A stretch of 46,445 bases of DNA from positions 1 to 46,445 of the forward strand of contig NZ_JACONW010000029.1 in assembly GCF_014357575.1 (NCBI RefSeq), written 5' to 3'. This document shows, piece by piece, positions 33,517-41,694 of this stretch. The DNA is from Pseudomonas folii (GTDB lineage Bacteria > Pseudomonadota > Gammaproteobacteria > Pseudomonadales > Pseudomonadaceae). A model generated the notes under the pieces. It saw only the letters and a list, made by a program, of their open reading frames with translations, searched no databases and was not told the DNA's origin. Within the stretch, counting starts at the first letter, position 1; each line of letters begins with the position of its first letter. The translations under genes were made by a program, and so were the position numbers.

Positions 33517-34281
33517 TTACTCGTTGATACGCCGGGCAAGGCTATTGGCGCTGTCGATCAGAACACGGCGATAGTCGTTGTAATTGCTCTTCGCATCAGC
33601 ACGTGGTGCGACGATGCACAAGGTCGCAATGGCAATGCCGTTCGGGTCTTTGACCGGCGCGGCGAAGCAGTGGGTGAAGGTGTCGGCGACGCTATCGAAG
33701 GAGAAAAAGCCATCGATAGCGGCTTGACGGATTTCACCCAGGAAATGTTCCAGCGGCAAACGCTCACCCGTGGGCAGGATGAAGTCGTCGGGGTCTATCA
33801 GATCGATGATTGCCTGGTCGCTCAAATGCGCCAGCAACAGACGCCCGGACGCGGTCCACGGGATCGGGGCGTTCTCACCGATGTCCGAGGAGATGCGAAA
33901 ATGCCGCTCGCCCTCTTTCATAAGGGCTACCGTGTATTTGCGCCCGTTGAGCAGGCACATCTGCGCGGTTTCACGGGTCTGGCTGACGATTTCCTGCAGG
34001 GCATTATCGGCCTCGCGGGTCAGGTCGAAATGACGCAGATGCGCTTGTCCGAGGAAGTAAAGCTGACGACCGAGGTAGACGTGACCGTCCTTGCCAACCG
34101 GTTCCAGAATGCGCCGCTCCAGCAGCGAGGCCACCAGTTCGTAGACAGTGGATTTGGGGCTGCCGATGCCGCTTGCGATTTCATTCGGACGCAACGGTTT
34201 GCCGATTTCCTTGAGGAAATCGAGAATATCGAACGCCCGGTCCAGACCGCGTGCCCGGCGCTTGATGGTGTCTTCGGTCAT
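33517..34281 (-). CDS. IclR-family transcriptional regulator
   Basis: A 254-residue regulator. An N-terminal winged helix-turn-helix (LDRAFDILDFLKEIGKPL, then SGIGSPKSTVYELVASLLER) and a C-terminal effector-binding GAF-like domain (HFRISSDIGENAPIPWTASG, then the FDSVADTFTHCFAAPV region) are clear. Start at ATG 34281; a TTG five codons upstream is less likely. It is encoded downstream of, and on the same strand as, a polar amino-acid importer and RidA. An IclR-type palindrome upstream of that importer's binding protein (38098-38113) supports this protein as its regulator. Effector unknown, presumably the transported compound. Confidence 0.93.
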   Translation of the reverse strand: MTEDTIKRRARGLDRAFDILDFLKEIGKPLRPNEIASGIGSPKSTVYELVASLLERRILEPVGKDGHVYLGRQLYFLGQAHLRHFDLTREADNALQEIVSQTRETAQMCLLNGRKYTVALMKEGERHFRISSDIGENAPIPWTASGRLLLAHLSDQAIIDLIDPDDFILPTGERLPLEHFLGEIRQAAIDGFFSFDSVADTFTHCFAAPVKDPNGIAIATLCIVAPRADAKSNYNDYRRVLIDSANSLARRINE

Positions 34282-34352
34282 ATCAGTGTTTCCCAATCAA
34301 ATCCGCCTTGTAAAAGTCCTTACACCGCGCTGTCTCGTTGCAAACACAGTCC

Positions 34353-34457
34353 ATGTGGGAGCGGTGCTTGCCCGCGATGAAGGCGACGCGGCCTGAAGGA
34401 TACAACGTGGTGTTCTTGTCGTCGGAGTGCCGCCCAGACCAGGCACCGCTCCCACAT
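34353..34457. repeat. REPIN with GTGGGAGCGGTGC arms
   Basis: ATGTGGGAGCGGTGC at 34353-34367 is exactly complementary to 34443-34457, with looser pairing inside. It is a Pseudomonas REP type (TGTGGGAGCGG...CTTGCCCGCGATG) different from the one at 68-141. It sits between IclR and RidA and may separate their transcripts. Confidence 0.85.
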
Positions 34458-34494
34458 AGAAATCGCATGTAGTCAGTAACTTATTTTTTTGATA

Positions 34495-34578
34495 GGAGCT
34501 GCCGCGGGCTGTGTTCTTTTGATAACGCCGTTGGGGCATGTCCAAAAACGCCAAAAGATCGCAGCCTTTGGCAGCTCC
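34495..34578. repeat. Imperfect REPIN
   Basis: GGAGCTGCCGCGGGCTG at 34495-34511 pairs, with two mismatches, with CAGCCTTTGGCAGCTCC at 34562-34578. It is the same REP class as at 68-141 but partly decayed, and it is placed directly beside the REPIN at 34353-34457, just after the RidA stop. Confidence 0.75.
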
Positions 34579-34598
34579 GACAAGAGCGAACACAGTGT

Positions 34599-34988
34599 TC
34601 AGGCCTTTTTCTTGTAAGCGATGCAGTCGATCTCAACCTTGCAATCGACCATCATGTTCGCCTGCACACAGGCCCGCGCCGGTGCATTCTCGCTTTTAAA
34701 GTACTCCGAGAACACCTTGTTGAAACTCGTGAAATCCCGCGGGTCTTCCAACCACACCCCGGCACGCACCACATCTTCGAGACCATAACCAGCCTCCTCA
34801 AGAATCGCGACCAGGTTCTTCATAGTCTGATGGGTCTGCTCGACGATACCGCCCACAATGATCTCGCCCTCCACCGCCGGCACCTGGCCAGAAACGTGCA
34901 GCCAGCCATCGGCTTCAACGGCGCGGGCAAAAGGACGAGGCGTGCCGCCAGCGGCGGTGCTGCCCGTACCGTAACGAGTAATGCTCAT
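34599..34988 (-). CDS. RidA-family enamine/imine deaminase
   Basis: A 129-residue Rid protein with the catalytic arginine present: R105 in APARACVQ, exactly at the canonical position, followed by KVEIDCIAY. Canonical RidA hydrolyses reactive 2-aminoacrylate-type imines released by PLP enzymes. It is the last gene of the importer operon (binding protein, two permeases, ATPase, RidA), starting 46 bases after the ATPase stop, with CAGGAG upstream. Its linkage suggests that the imported amino acid is broken down by way of an imine. It contrasts with the Arg-less paralogue at 7247. Confidence 0.95.
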   Translation of the reverse strand: MSITRYGTGSTAAGGTPRPFARAVEADGWLHVSGQVPAVEGEIIVGGIVEQTHQTMKNLVAILEEAGYGLEDVVRAGVWLEDPRDFTSFNKVFSEYFKSENAPARACVQANMMVDCKVEIDCIAYKKKA

Positions 34989-35034
34989 GAACGTTTCTCC
35001 TGTTTAAAATGTGAAAGCTTCCAGTTTTAAAAAA

Positions 35035-35841
35035 TCAGAACCGCGTGTTCTTGAGAAACTCGGCCAGACGCGGTGATTGCGGGCGTTCGAACAACTCCTT
35101 GGGTGGCCCCTGCTCTTCGATACGGCCCTGGTTCATGAAAACGATCTTGTCCGACACCTCGAAAGCGAAGCGCATTTCGTGGGTCACGAGCAGCATGGTC
35201 ATGCCCTCCTCTGCCAGGCCCTTGATCACGCTCAGCACTTCACCGACCAGTTCCGGGTCAAGGGCCGAGGTCACTTCGTCGAACAGCATCAGGCTCGGGT
35301 TCATCGCAATAGCCCGGGCGATCGCCACACGCTGTTGCTGGCCGCCGGAAAGCTGGCCGGGAAAGTGATCGCGGCGCTCCAGGAGGCCGACGCGTTCCAG
35401 CCACTTTTCGGCCAGGGCCACGGCTTGGTCCTTGTGCAGTTTCTTGACCTTCAACAGACCCAGCGTGACGTTTTGCAACGCCGTCAGGTGAGGGAACAGG
35501 TTGAACTGCTGAAACGCCATGCCGGTCATCGCGCGATGCCGGGCAATGACTTTATCCGGATGCCGAACGCGCTTGCCGTTGACTTCGTCATAGCCGATGG
35601 ACTCGCCATCGAGCACGATCTGCCCGCCCTGAAACTCTTCAAGCATGTTCACGCAGCGCAGCAGCGTGGTCTTGCCCGAGCCGCTGGAACCGATCAGCGT
35701 CACCACGTTGCCGCGTTGCATGGTCAGGTCGACGCCCTTGAGTACCTCGAGCTTGCCGTATTGTTTATGCAGACCGCGAATGTCCAGCAGCGCCTGGCGG
35801 TGTTGAGGATCTTTTGCGTTAGAGAGCGAAGATTGAGTCAT
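35035..35841 (-). CDS. Polar amino-acid ABC importer ATPase
   Basis: A 268-residue GlnQ/HisP-type ATPase bound to the inner face of the membrane. Walker [10 protein letters not shown], the Q-loop in [13 protein letters not shown], signature [14 protein letters not shown], Walker [14 protein letters not shown] (valine instead of the usual proline after DE) and H-loop LLVTHEM are present. Its start overlaps the permease stop by 4 bases (35838-35841), so the two are co-translated. It powers the importer together with the two permeases upstream. Confidence 0.95.
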   Translation of the reverse strand: MTQSSLSNAKDPQHRQALLDIRGLHKQYGKLEVLKGVDLTMQRGNVVTLIGSSGSGKTTLLRCVNMLEEFQGGQIVLDGESIGYDEVNGKRVRHPDKVIARHRAMTGMAFQQFNLFPHLTALQNVTLGLLKVKKLHKDQAVALAEKWLERVGLLERRDHFPGQLSGGQQQRVAIARAIAMNPSLMLFDEVTSALDPELVGEVLSVIKGLAEEGMTMLLVTHEMRFAFEVSDKIVFMNQGRIEEQGPPKELFERPQSPRLAEFLKNTRF

Positions 35842-36500
35842 GGCAAGGCCACCCGCTTTTCAATGTGCCGGCCGAGTAATTCGATGGCGTAGTTGATGAC
35901 GAAAAACAGAAATCCGGCGAACAGGTAAAACTCGAGCGTCATGAACGTCCGGGCGATGATCTGCTGGGTACTTAGCAACAACTCGGCGACACCGATCACC
36001 GACAGCAGCGTTGAAGCCTTGACGATCTCGGTGGACGAGTTGACCCAGGTCGGCAAAATCTGCCGCAGCGCCTGTGGTAACAGCACGTAGCCGAGGGCTT
36101 GATAAAATGTCAGACCGATCGCCTTGCTCGCTTCCATCTGACCGTTTGGCAATGCTTGCAAGGCACCGCGCACAATCTCGGCGACGTGGGAACCGCAGAA
36201 TAGGGTCAGTCCCAATGCGCCAGCCTGGAACGCGCTGATCTGCCAGCCCAGTGTCGGCGCCATATAGAAGCAGGCCAACACCAGCACAAACACCGGCGTG
36301 CCGCGAATGATGTCCACGTAAAAACGGAACGGCGCACGCATCCAGACATTGCCGTAGGTCAGCACCAGACCGGCGACAATGCCCACCATCGTGCCCAGCA
36401 AGATCGCCAGTGCCGACACTTGCACACTGGTTAAAAAGCCTTGCCACAGTACTTCGCGGGCAACCCACAACTCATGCAACCAACTGGGGGATTCGTACAT
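35838..36500 (-). CDS. Amino-acid ABC importer permease (second)
   Basis: A 220-residue HisM/GlnP-type inner-membrane permease with about five hydrophobic helices. The EAA-type loop reads [26 protein letters not shown], matching the family's site of contact with the ATPase. It is preceded by the other permease with an 8-base gap and overlaps the ATPase start by 4 bases. The two permeases should form a heterodimeric channel. Confidence 0.95.
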   Translation of the reverse strand: MYESPSWLHELWVAREVLWQGFLTSVQVSALAILLGTMVGIVAGLVLTYGNVWMRAPFRFYVDIIRGTPVFVLVLACFYMAPTLGWQISAFQAGALGLTLFCGSHVAEIVRGALQALPNGQMEASKAIGLTFYQALGYVLLPQALRQILPTWVNSSTEIVKASTLLSVIGVAELLLSTQQIIARTFMTLEFYLFAGFLFFVINYAIELLGRHIEKRVALP

Positions 36501-36508
36501 GGGGCCTC

Positions 36509-37171
36509 CTATCGGCGGATCGCCAGACGCTGCTCGAGATAACGCAGCACCATGGCAATGAGGTAACAGGCCGCAACATAGAGCGCTGTGGTCACCATCC
36601 AGGTTTCAATCACCCGATAGCTCTCGACATTGATCTTGCGCGCGTAATAAGTCAGCTCCGGCACGGCAATCGCCGCGGCCAGTGAAGTGTCCTTGAACAA
36701 CGAAATGAAATTGTTCGACAAAGCCGGCAGCACATTGCGCAGCATCACCGGGACGGTGACGTAAGCTTTGACCTGCCATTCGCCTAGACCGATGGCAAGT
36801 CCGGCTTCACGCTGGCCCTTGGGAATGCTCAACATACCGCCACGGAACACCTCGGTCAGATACGCCCCGGCGTACAGCGACAGAGTAATGATGAACGACG
36901 GGATTTTATCCAGACGAATCCCGAGGCTCGGCAACGCGAAGTAGATCAACAGGATCAACACCAGAATCGGCGTGTTACGGACCACCGTTACATATACCGA
37001 CGCCAGCACCCGCAACGCGCGATGCTTTGACAGCAAAGCAAACGCCATCATCAGCCCGATCACGCAACCAATGGCGATCGACACCAGCGCCAGCTCCAGG
37101 CCCAGTCCAAGCCCCGCCAGCAAGGTGTCGAAATCGCGCCACACAGCAGCAAAGTTCAACTGATAGTTCAT
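36509..37171 (-). CDS. Amino-acid ABC importer permease (first)
   Basis: A 220-residue permease from ATG 37171. Hydrophobic helices and the loop REAGLAIGLGEWQVKAYVTV, followed by PALSNNFISLFKDTSLA, are typical of the HisQ/GlnP group. An in-frame TTG at 37183 would add four residues. It lies 52 bases after the binding-protein stop and 8 before the second permease, in an operon with five genes on the minus strand. Confidence 0.95.
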   Translation of the reverse strand: MNYQLNFAAVWRDFDTLLAGLGLGLELALVSIAIGCVIGLMMAFALLSKHRALRVLASVYVTVVRNTPILVLILLIYFALPSLGIRLDKIPSFIITLSLYAGAYLTEVFRGGMLSIPKGQREAGLAIGLGEWQVKAYVTVPVMLRNVLPALSNNFISLFKDTSLAAAIAVPELTYYARKINVESYRVIETWMVTTALYVAACYLIAMVLRYLEQRLAIRR

Positions 37172-37223
37172 GGTCAGCAGCACCTTGAACGGGGCGACTC
37201 ATCACCGCCCCGCTCTCACGGGA

Positions 37224-38072
37224 TCATTTGAATTCGACAGGGAAACCGATGGCTGGCGTAGGCAGATCCACGCCGAACCACTGCTTGAAGGACGCCGCGT
37301 AAGCCGGGAACTCAACGCCGGTCATGGCTTCATGCAAGGCGGTGTTGACGAAGTTCAGCCAGTCCTGATCGCCGCGCTTGACCGCACAGGCATAGGTTTG
37401 CGGGCTCCAGGCGTAAGGCGGGCTGCTATAGCGGCCTGGGTTCTGCACCATCAGGTATTTAACCGACGATTGATCGGTGGCCGCTGCATCGGCACGGCCG
37501 GAGTTCACGGCCTGGTACATCAAGTCCACGCTGTCGTATTGATCGACCTTGGCGCTGGGCAGCGCCTGATGCACCAGTTCTTCCGCGTACACGTTCTGCA
37601 ACACCGCAACGATCACCTTGTCACCCGCCGCTTTCAGGTCTTCGATTTCCTTGTACTTGCTTTTGGCCGGCAGCAGCAGGCCGACGCCTTCGCGGTAGTA
37701 AGGCAGCGTGAACGCCACCTGCTGCGCACGGCTGGCAGTCACGGTGATGAACTGGCAGCTGATGTCCACCTTGTCAGTCAGCAGATTGGGAATCCGCGCA
37801 TCGGACGACTGCACCACGTACTCGACCTTGGTCGGATCGTTGAACAAACCCTTGGCAATCATGTGCCCGATGTCGATATCAAAACCCTGCAACTTGCCAT
37901 CCGCACCTTGAAAGTGCCACGGCGCATTGGTACTGCCCGTCCCCACGATCAATTTCCCGCGTGCCAGCACGCTATCGAGTTTACTGTCCGCCCCTTGGGC
38001 CACCCCCACGGCAGTAGCCGAAGCCGCACAGAGAAAAACACACGCTTTAAACAACGAAGGTCGGCGATGCAT
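37224..38072 (-). CDS. Periplasmic amino-acid-binding protein
   Basis: A 282-residue solute-binding protein. The signal peptide (HRRPSLFKACVFLCAASATA...) ends near VAQGAD. The mature part opens LDSVLARGKLIVGTG, then QGFDIDIGHMIAKGLF, which are standard for the GltI/HisJ-type family, and RIPNLLTDKVDISCQ follows. Start at ATG 38072, nine bases after GGAG; the upstream GTG 38081 is less likely. It is the first gene of the importer operon, and an IclR-type operator lies 26-41 bases upstream of the ATG. The ligand is an amino acid or analogue. Confidence 0.95.
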   Translation of the reverse strand: MHRRPSLFKACVFLCAASATAVGVAQGADSKLDSVLARGKLIVGTGSTNAPWHFQGADGKLQGFDIDIGHMIAKGLFNDPTKVEYVVQSSDARIPNLLTDKVDISCQFITVTASRAQQVAFTLPYYREGVGLLLPAKSKYKEIEDLKAAGDKVIVAVLQNVYAEELVHQALPSAKVDQYDSVDLMYQAVNSGRADAAATDQSSVKYLMVQNPGRYSSPPYAWSPQTYACAVKRGDQDWLNFVNTALHEAMTGVEFPAYAASFKQWFGVDLPTPAIGFPVEFK

Positions 38073-38097
38073 GGCAAGCACTCCAGGATGATTTCTA

Positions 38098-38113
38098 TTC
38101 CGCTATAGTGGAA
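38098..38113. promoter_or_regulatory. IclR-type operator
   Basis: TTCCGCTATAGTGGAA is a 16-bp palindrome with one mismatched pair, closely matching the TTCCGCTATACGGAA-like sites of IclR-family regulators such as PcaU/PobR. It lies just upstream of the binding-protein ATG at 38072, overlapping or abutting the expected promoter, consistent with control by the IclR protein of 33517-34281. Confidence 0.7.
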
Positions 38114-38355
38114 CATGGTATGTAACAACGGAATAAGCAGCAGAAAGCGTGCCAGAGGGCATTGGGAGAATGCAGCGAGGGATTGAAAAATGTTTTGAAT
38201 CAGAGGGATGGGAGAAATTGTGAAAATCGGGCTTACGCAAGTGCAAGTCGGGAACCGCTACCAATCGCTACGGTAAATGGGGCGTGTGTTCATATCGGGT
38301 GCATGTGTGCTCATTTGTGCGGCGTTCGCTGGGGTCAGATGCCGAAAGTGCGACC

Positions 38356-38383
38356 GACATCGCGAGCAGGCTCGGTCCTACTG
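38356..38383. repeat. Single REP element
   Basis: CATCGCGAGCAGGCTCGGTC followed by CTACTG is a variant of the common Pseudomonas CGCGAGCAAGCTCGCTCCTAC REP. Only one half is present, with no partner arm nearby. Confidence 0.6.
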
Positions 38384-38436
38384 CCCGAACCGACCTTAGG
38401 CCTAAAGCGGTTAGTGATCGCAAGCCTGGCAACCAG

Positions 38437-38620
38437 GATGCTGACAAAACCACGCGCAGCCTCGGCTTGACCACAACGATGCCTGCCAACTCAGGGCGCG
38501 GGCGCTGCGCCCACGGTTTGCAAGGACTGCGCGCTATCCCCCAAGCACAGCGCTTCGATGGCCACGCCGTAGTTATTGGGGGTACCAAACCCGCTTGCGG
38601 CAAGGTACTTGCCAAACGCC
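38437..38620 (+). pseudogene. Possible decayed PAAR-domain remnant
   Basis: The frame reads ADKTTRSLGLTTTMPAN, then PQAQRFDGHAVVIGGTKPAC, then GKVLA. This recalls PAAR spike proteins ('GDKTTHGG..V', '.DG.pVA..GDkt.CG..L'), but the middle does not align and the GD motif is altered to GG. No start signal and no toxin domain are present. PAAR proteins cap type VI secretion spikes and carry toxins, and an SMI1-type immunity gene follows at 38731, the order expected of a PAAR-toxin/immunity locus that lost the toxin. The call is tentative. Confidence 0.35.
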
Positions 38621-38730
38621 ACCGGCTGGGTCAATGCAATCGGTGCAAAGCGAACTTGGCTTGCGTGACCATGCCCATGAAGGGTAAAAGCTGTAGGGAA
38701 TAACGCTGACTGGACTTTTAAGAGACACGT

Positions 38731-39201
38731 ATGAATTACTTAGATGTTATTGAATCTGAAATAAACGCAAGTGGCGAGGAATTGATAAGCGCCGGAAGCG
38801 CAGATGACAGCTTGATTTTAACTTTCGAGAAAGAAATGGGTGTAGTCTTTCCTTTATCGTACAAACTCTTTCTCAAGAGATTCGGCGCATTATCGTTCGC
38901 CGGCGACACCTATTATGGAATCACAAAAAGTGGACTGGCAGCCGACTCCATACCCAGTGTAATGTTTGCGACAATGAGCGCTCGCTCACAAGGCGACGCT
39001 GATTCTAAAATGATAGTAATCCAGTCCTCTGGATATGGCCCAATCTATTCTATAGATACGTCAATCAGCAGCGGGCCTAACGAACATCCTATAATAGAAA
39101 CTGAACTATCATTCAAAAGAGAAGCTAGCAAACTGATAATATTTGAAAGCTACGAAGACTTTTTCCTGTCCACAGTTAGAAACGCTATCAAAGAGCTTTG
39201 A
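38731..39201 (+). CDS. SMI1/KNR4 (SUKH) family immunity-type protein
   Basis: A 156-residue acidic soluble protein with the full SUKH pattern: LTFEKEMGVVFPLSYKLFLK near residues 30-50, then RFGALSFAGDTYYGIT, and the C-terminal FESYEDFFLSTVRNAI helix. SUKH proteins bind and neutralise polymorphic or type VI toxins. No toxin gene is adjacent; a possible PAAR scar precedes it and decayed immunity-like genes follow. The local sequence is clearly more AT-rich than the neighbours, suggesting a transferred cassette. AAGAG lies before the ATG. It is probably an orphan immunity gene. Confidence 0.85.
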   Translation: MNYLDVIESEINASGEELISAGSADDSLILTFEKEMGVVFPLSYKLFLKRFGALSFAGDTYYGITKSGLAADSIPSVMFATMSARSQGDADSKMIVIQSSGYGPIYSIDTSISSGPNEHPIIETELSFKREASKLIIFESYEDFFLSTVRNAIKEL

Positions 39202-39303
39202 TAGAAGCAGGCACTTACACACTGACCATCGCCAATAGTGAGAGCGACGTCATCCTGTTGCAGGACTCGCCAGTGTGGGCTTACGAGGTGTTCAGCCGAT
39301 GAT
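39202..39303 (+). pseudogene. C-terminal scrap of a small protein
   Basis: Directly after the SMI1 stop, another frame encodes EAGTYTLTIANSESDVILLQ and then DSPVWAYEVFSR before a TGA. It reads like the end of a beta-rich immunity-type protein with no start or front half. I cannot name the family. Confidence 0.45.
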
Positions 39304-39316
39304 GCTCGAATAGAAG

Positions 39317-39675
39317 TAGCCAGACCTGGAATATGGACATCTCTATATCCGTACAGACCCCGGACTTTTACTCCCCTGCCCTAATACAAACGGTGCCCGA
39401 TGGGAAGTATATATTTAATCAACCTGATTCATTTTCAATAGGGTCCAGAATTTTTAGAATATAGCTACGGTCATCTCCCAACCCATGAAATACGATGTTA
39501 CCTTCGTTTATCTCAAGCATCTCATTCTCCGCAATGCTCTATCAGTCAGGAGAATCTGAAACGCCATGCTTAACTGCGTCTATAGGTGCGGATGTGCTCA
39601 TTTGTGCGGCATCCGCTGGGGTCGGCTGCCGAGATTTAGCCAGCCCTGGAATATCGCAGTTCTATATCCGGACGG
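39317..39675. repeat. Short repeated units in the immunity graveyard
   Basis: TAGCCAGACCTGGAATAT at about 39317 recurs as TAGCCAGCCCTGGAATAT at about 39637; TCTATATCCG follows each. Separately, GTGCTCATTTGTGCGGC at about 39585 recurs at about 38307, each followed by a CGCTGGGGTC-type segment. These mark repeated duplication of cassette edges across 38.3-39.7 kb. Confidence 0.7.
39372..39580 (-). pseudogene. Decayed copy of the gene at 39662-40105
   Basis: About 200 bases match 39835-40040 with many substitutions: CCCCTGCC, GCCCGATGGGAAGT, and the identical GATGTTACCTTCGTTTATCTC occur in both in the same order. The copy lacks both ends of the gene, and its frame is disrupted near the AGAATATAGC segment. 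It is a tandem duplicate that has decayed, in the same orientation as the intact gene. Confidence 0.8.
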
Positions 39676-40105
39676 GTTCTTTTATGGCGTTCTGTTTTTC
39701 CAGCCCCGGGGTAAAGCAGAGTTCAATTACAGAGCCCTCCCTGGTGAACTTCATACTATAGTTCCCCGGGGTGAAGTTTAAGGTTTCTCCTTGTATCACA
39801 TCAGAGCCATCTGGCTCGAGATCTCCCCCGGACGTGTCCTCCCCTGCCCCAATAAAAACGTTGCCCGATGGGAAGTGTATGTTTAATGACCCTGCTTCAT
39901 TTTCTATGGTGTCCAGAACTTTTATCGTGTAGTTACCGTCTTCTCCCAAACCAAGAAAAACGATGTTACCTTCGTTTATCTCGATAATCTCGTCCTCCAC
40001 AATGCTCCACCAGTCAGGGGAGTCTGAAACTCGATGCTTCATGGCATCGATATCAAATATTGAAATTGTTGCAGTGTCGGTGAATATGGAAAACTCTTTT
40101 AACAT
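39662..40105 (-). CDS. Small immunity-like protein, family unnamed (DUF6386-like?)
   Basis: A 147-residue acidic protein beginning MLKEFSIFTDTATISIFDID and containing KHRVSDSPDWWSIVEDE, then a NIVFLGLGEDGNYTIKVLD strand pair, FPSGNVFIGAGEDTSGGDLE, and a terminal beta strand region. I associate the TDTATxxIFD opening with the uncharacterised DUF6386 group, from memory only. No signal peptide. AGGAGACGCAGC lies before the ATG. The location beside SMI1 and its own decayed duplicate (39372-39580) suggests an orphan immunity gene from an interbacterial toxin locus. Confidence 0.75.
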   Translation of the reverse strand: MLKEFSIFTDTATISIFDIDAMKHRVSDSPDWWSIVEDEIIEINEGNIVFLGLGEDGNYTIKVLDTIENEAGSLNIHFPSGNVFIGAGEDTSGGDLEPDGSDVIQGETLNFTPGNYSMKFTREGSVIELCFTPGLEKQNAIKEPVRI

Positions 40106-40146
40106 GCTGCGTCTCCTGCGATCCCTGACTATCTTTCATATGGACC

Positions 40147-41037
40147 TTAGTGTGGATGATTCAGATCTTCGCTCTCAAGGATCTGACTAATCAGGTTGCA
40201 CACAATTGGCAGTTTCTCATGGCGGCGAAACAACGCTCCCACCTCTGAAAATATGGGCGGCCCGGCTATCTCCTTGAAGACAATATTCGGCAGTTGGACA
40301 GTTTGAATGAGAACGCTGGGGATCACCGCTATACCCATACCCAGTGCCACCTGTGTCAGCACAGCGACCAGACTTCCAGGAACCGAACCAATCTGTGGAG
40401 CGAATCTTCCGCGCCTGGCCACTTCGCGCAACCCCAACCCCTGTTCAGGTAGGACAAACAATTCGCTGGCAAGCGCGCTCGGGAGAATGTCATTAACTGT
40501 TTTTGCCAGGAAATGGTCAGCGGGCAACGCCAGGCAGAAGCGGTCTCGCGCCAAAATACGGCTGGAGATCGCGTCAGGTAGTTCCACTGGCATTCGTACA
40601 AAGGCCACATCAATCCGTCCATCCTCAAGCAGTGCGGTGAGCTGCTCTGTAGGGAATTCTCGGGTGTTCACCATGACGTCTGGCCACTGATTGCGAAACC
40701 GCTGGACTTGGTCCTGGAGTACGCCGAAAAAGGCGGCTGACCCCACGTAGCCGATTTCAACGCGGCCAACCTGACCTCGACCTGCACGTTGACCCACGCT
40801 GATAGCTTTCTCGAATTGTTCCAGAGTAGCGCGGGCTTCTCTCAGAAATGCCTCCCCTGCCGGAGTCAAAGCGACGGAACGCTTTGTTCTATTAAAAAGC
40901 CGAGCCTTTAACGAGCTCTCTACTTCCTGAATCTGCGCAGTAAGGGTTGGGGCAGAAACGCCCAACTGCTCAGCTGAGCGTGAGAAATGCAGATTTTCCG
41001 CAACTGTGACGAAGGAGCGGAGATGGCGAATATCCAT
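40147..41037 (-). CDS. LysR-family transcriptional regulator
   Basis: A 296-residue LysR regulator. The N-terminal HTH reads MDIRHLRSFVTVAENLHFSR, then SAEQLGVSAPTLTAQIQEVE, with NRTKRSVALTPAGEAFL closing the DNA-binding domain. The effector domain begins near RVEIGYVGSAAFFGVL. It diverges from the GlcG/HbpS-like and DHA2-exporter genes with 112 bases between, and a T-N11-A palindrome lies in the gap. I infer that it controls the exporter operon. Confidence 0.95.
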   Translation of the reverse strand: MDIRHLRSFVTVAENLHFSRSAEQLGVSAPTLTAQIQEVESSLKARLFNRTKRSVALTPAGEAFLREARATLEQFEKAISVGQRAGRGQVGRVEIGYVGSAAFFGVLQDQVQRFRNQWPDVMVNTREFPTEQLTALLEDGRIDVAFVRMPVELPDAISSRILARDRFCLALPADHFLAKTVNDILPSALASELFVLPEQGLGLREVARRGRFAPQIGSVPGSLVAVLTQVALGMGIAVIPSVLIQTVQLPNIVFKEIAGPPIFSEVGALFRRHEKLPIVCNLISQILESEDLNHPH

Positions 41038-41052
41038 GAAAGCTGCACCTGC

Positions 41053-41069
41053 TATTCAGATTTACTGAA
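41053..41069. promoter_or_regulatory. LysR-box palindrome
   Basis: ATTCAGATTTACTGAAT has perfect six-base arms around a five-base centre and contains T-N11-A (T41055, A41067). It lies 16 bases before the LysR start, and a further TACTGAAT half-site occurs at 41093-41100 toward the exporter operon. This is the layout of a LysR recognition site plus an activation half-site. Confidence 0.65.
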
Positions 41070-41149
41070 TTATAAGACGGTTGAGCTTTGTTGTACTGAA
41101 TTATCCTGCCTGTTTCAATCGCTGAACTCACCCCATCAGGAGTTCACCC

Positions 41150-41638
41150 ATGTTCCGTCTTCCTCACATCGCCACTGCTCTGGTTCTCGCCGAATGCCTT
41201 GCATTGATCTCTTTGCCAGCAGCTGCATCGGATTTGCCCACCCAGCCAGTTCTGACCCTTGCCGCAGCCCAACAGATCCTCACGGCAGCGCAAACCAAGG
41301 CGCAAATGGCCGGGTGGCCTTGTGTTATCGCAGTTGTCGATAATGCGGGTTCGCCTATTCTGCTCGCCCGAATGGACAACGCCGCTGTCCCAGCGGGTGT
41401 CGAACTGGCGCCCGGGAAAGCTCGCACTGCCGCTCTGTTCCATCGTCCCAGTGGCGCATTGGAAGACGCTATCAATGGCCAGAGACCGGCCGCTATCACC
41501 GCCCAAGGCTTCGTGCTGATGCGCGGAGGTTTTCCGATCATCGTCGACGGATACACCGTCGGAGCCGTCGGGGTCTCCGCGGACACGCCTCAGCACGATG
41601 AAGAAATCGCTCAAGCCGGTCTGGCTGCATTCAAATAA
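41150..41638 (+). CDS. GlcG/HbpS-like (DUF336) protein, exported
   Basis: A 162-residue protein with a signal peptide (hydrophobic stretch to LPAAASD near residue 27). The DUF336 core is clear: LTLAAAQQILTAAQTKAQ, then CVIAVVDNAGSPILLARMD, and the late FPIIVDGYTVGAVGVSADTP. Family members include heme-binding HbpS and GlcG of unknown role. Being exported and leading an operon with a DHA2 drug exporter, it may bind a flavin-, heme- or xenobiotic-type ligand in the periplasm. That is inference. Confidence 0.92.
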   Translation: MFRLPHIATALVLAECLALISLPAAASDLPTQPVLTLAAAQQILTAAQTKAQMAGWPCVIAVVDNAGSPILLARMDNAAVPAGVELAPGKARTAALFHRPSGALEDAINGQRPAAITAQGFVLMRGGFPIIVDGYTVGAVGVSADTPQHDEEIAQAGLAAFK

Positions 41639-41694
41639 CGCTTAATTCAACCAATGCAGTCACCGCCCCGGCTATCCAAAGAGGCTCGCGTTCC

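Larger units (their letters stand above)
38114..38730. other. Intergenic stretch with REP half and possible PAAR remnant
   Basis: 617 bases between the importer operon and the SMI1 gene. It holds a single REP (38356-38383), a repeat unit at about 38307-38345 that recurs at 39585-39623, and a decayed PAAR-like frame (38437-38620). No intact gene is visible. Confidence 0.4.

Noticed and set aside
38284..38703. Full-length 139-codon gene
   Set aside because: No start signal and broken PAAR-like pattern; treated as a possible remnant only.
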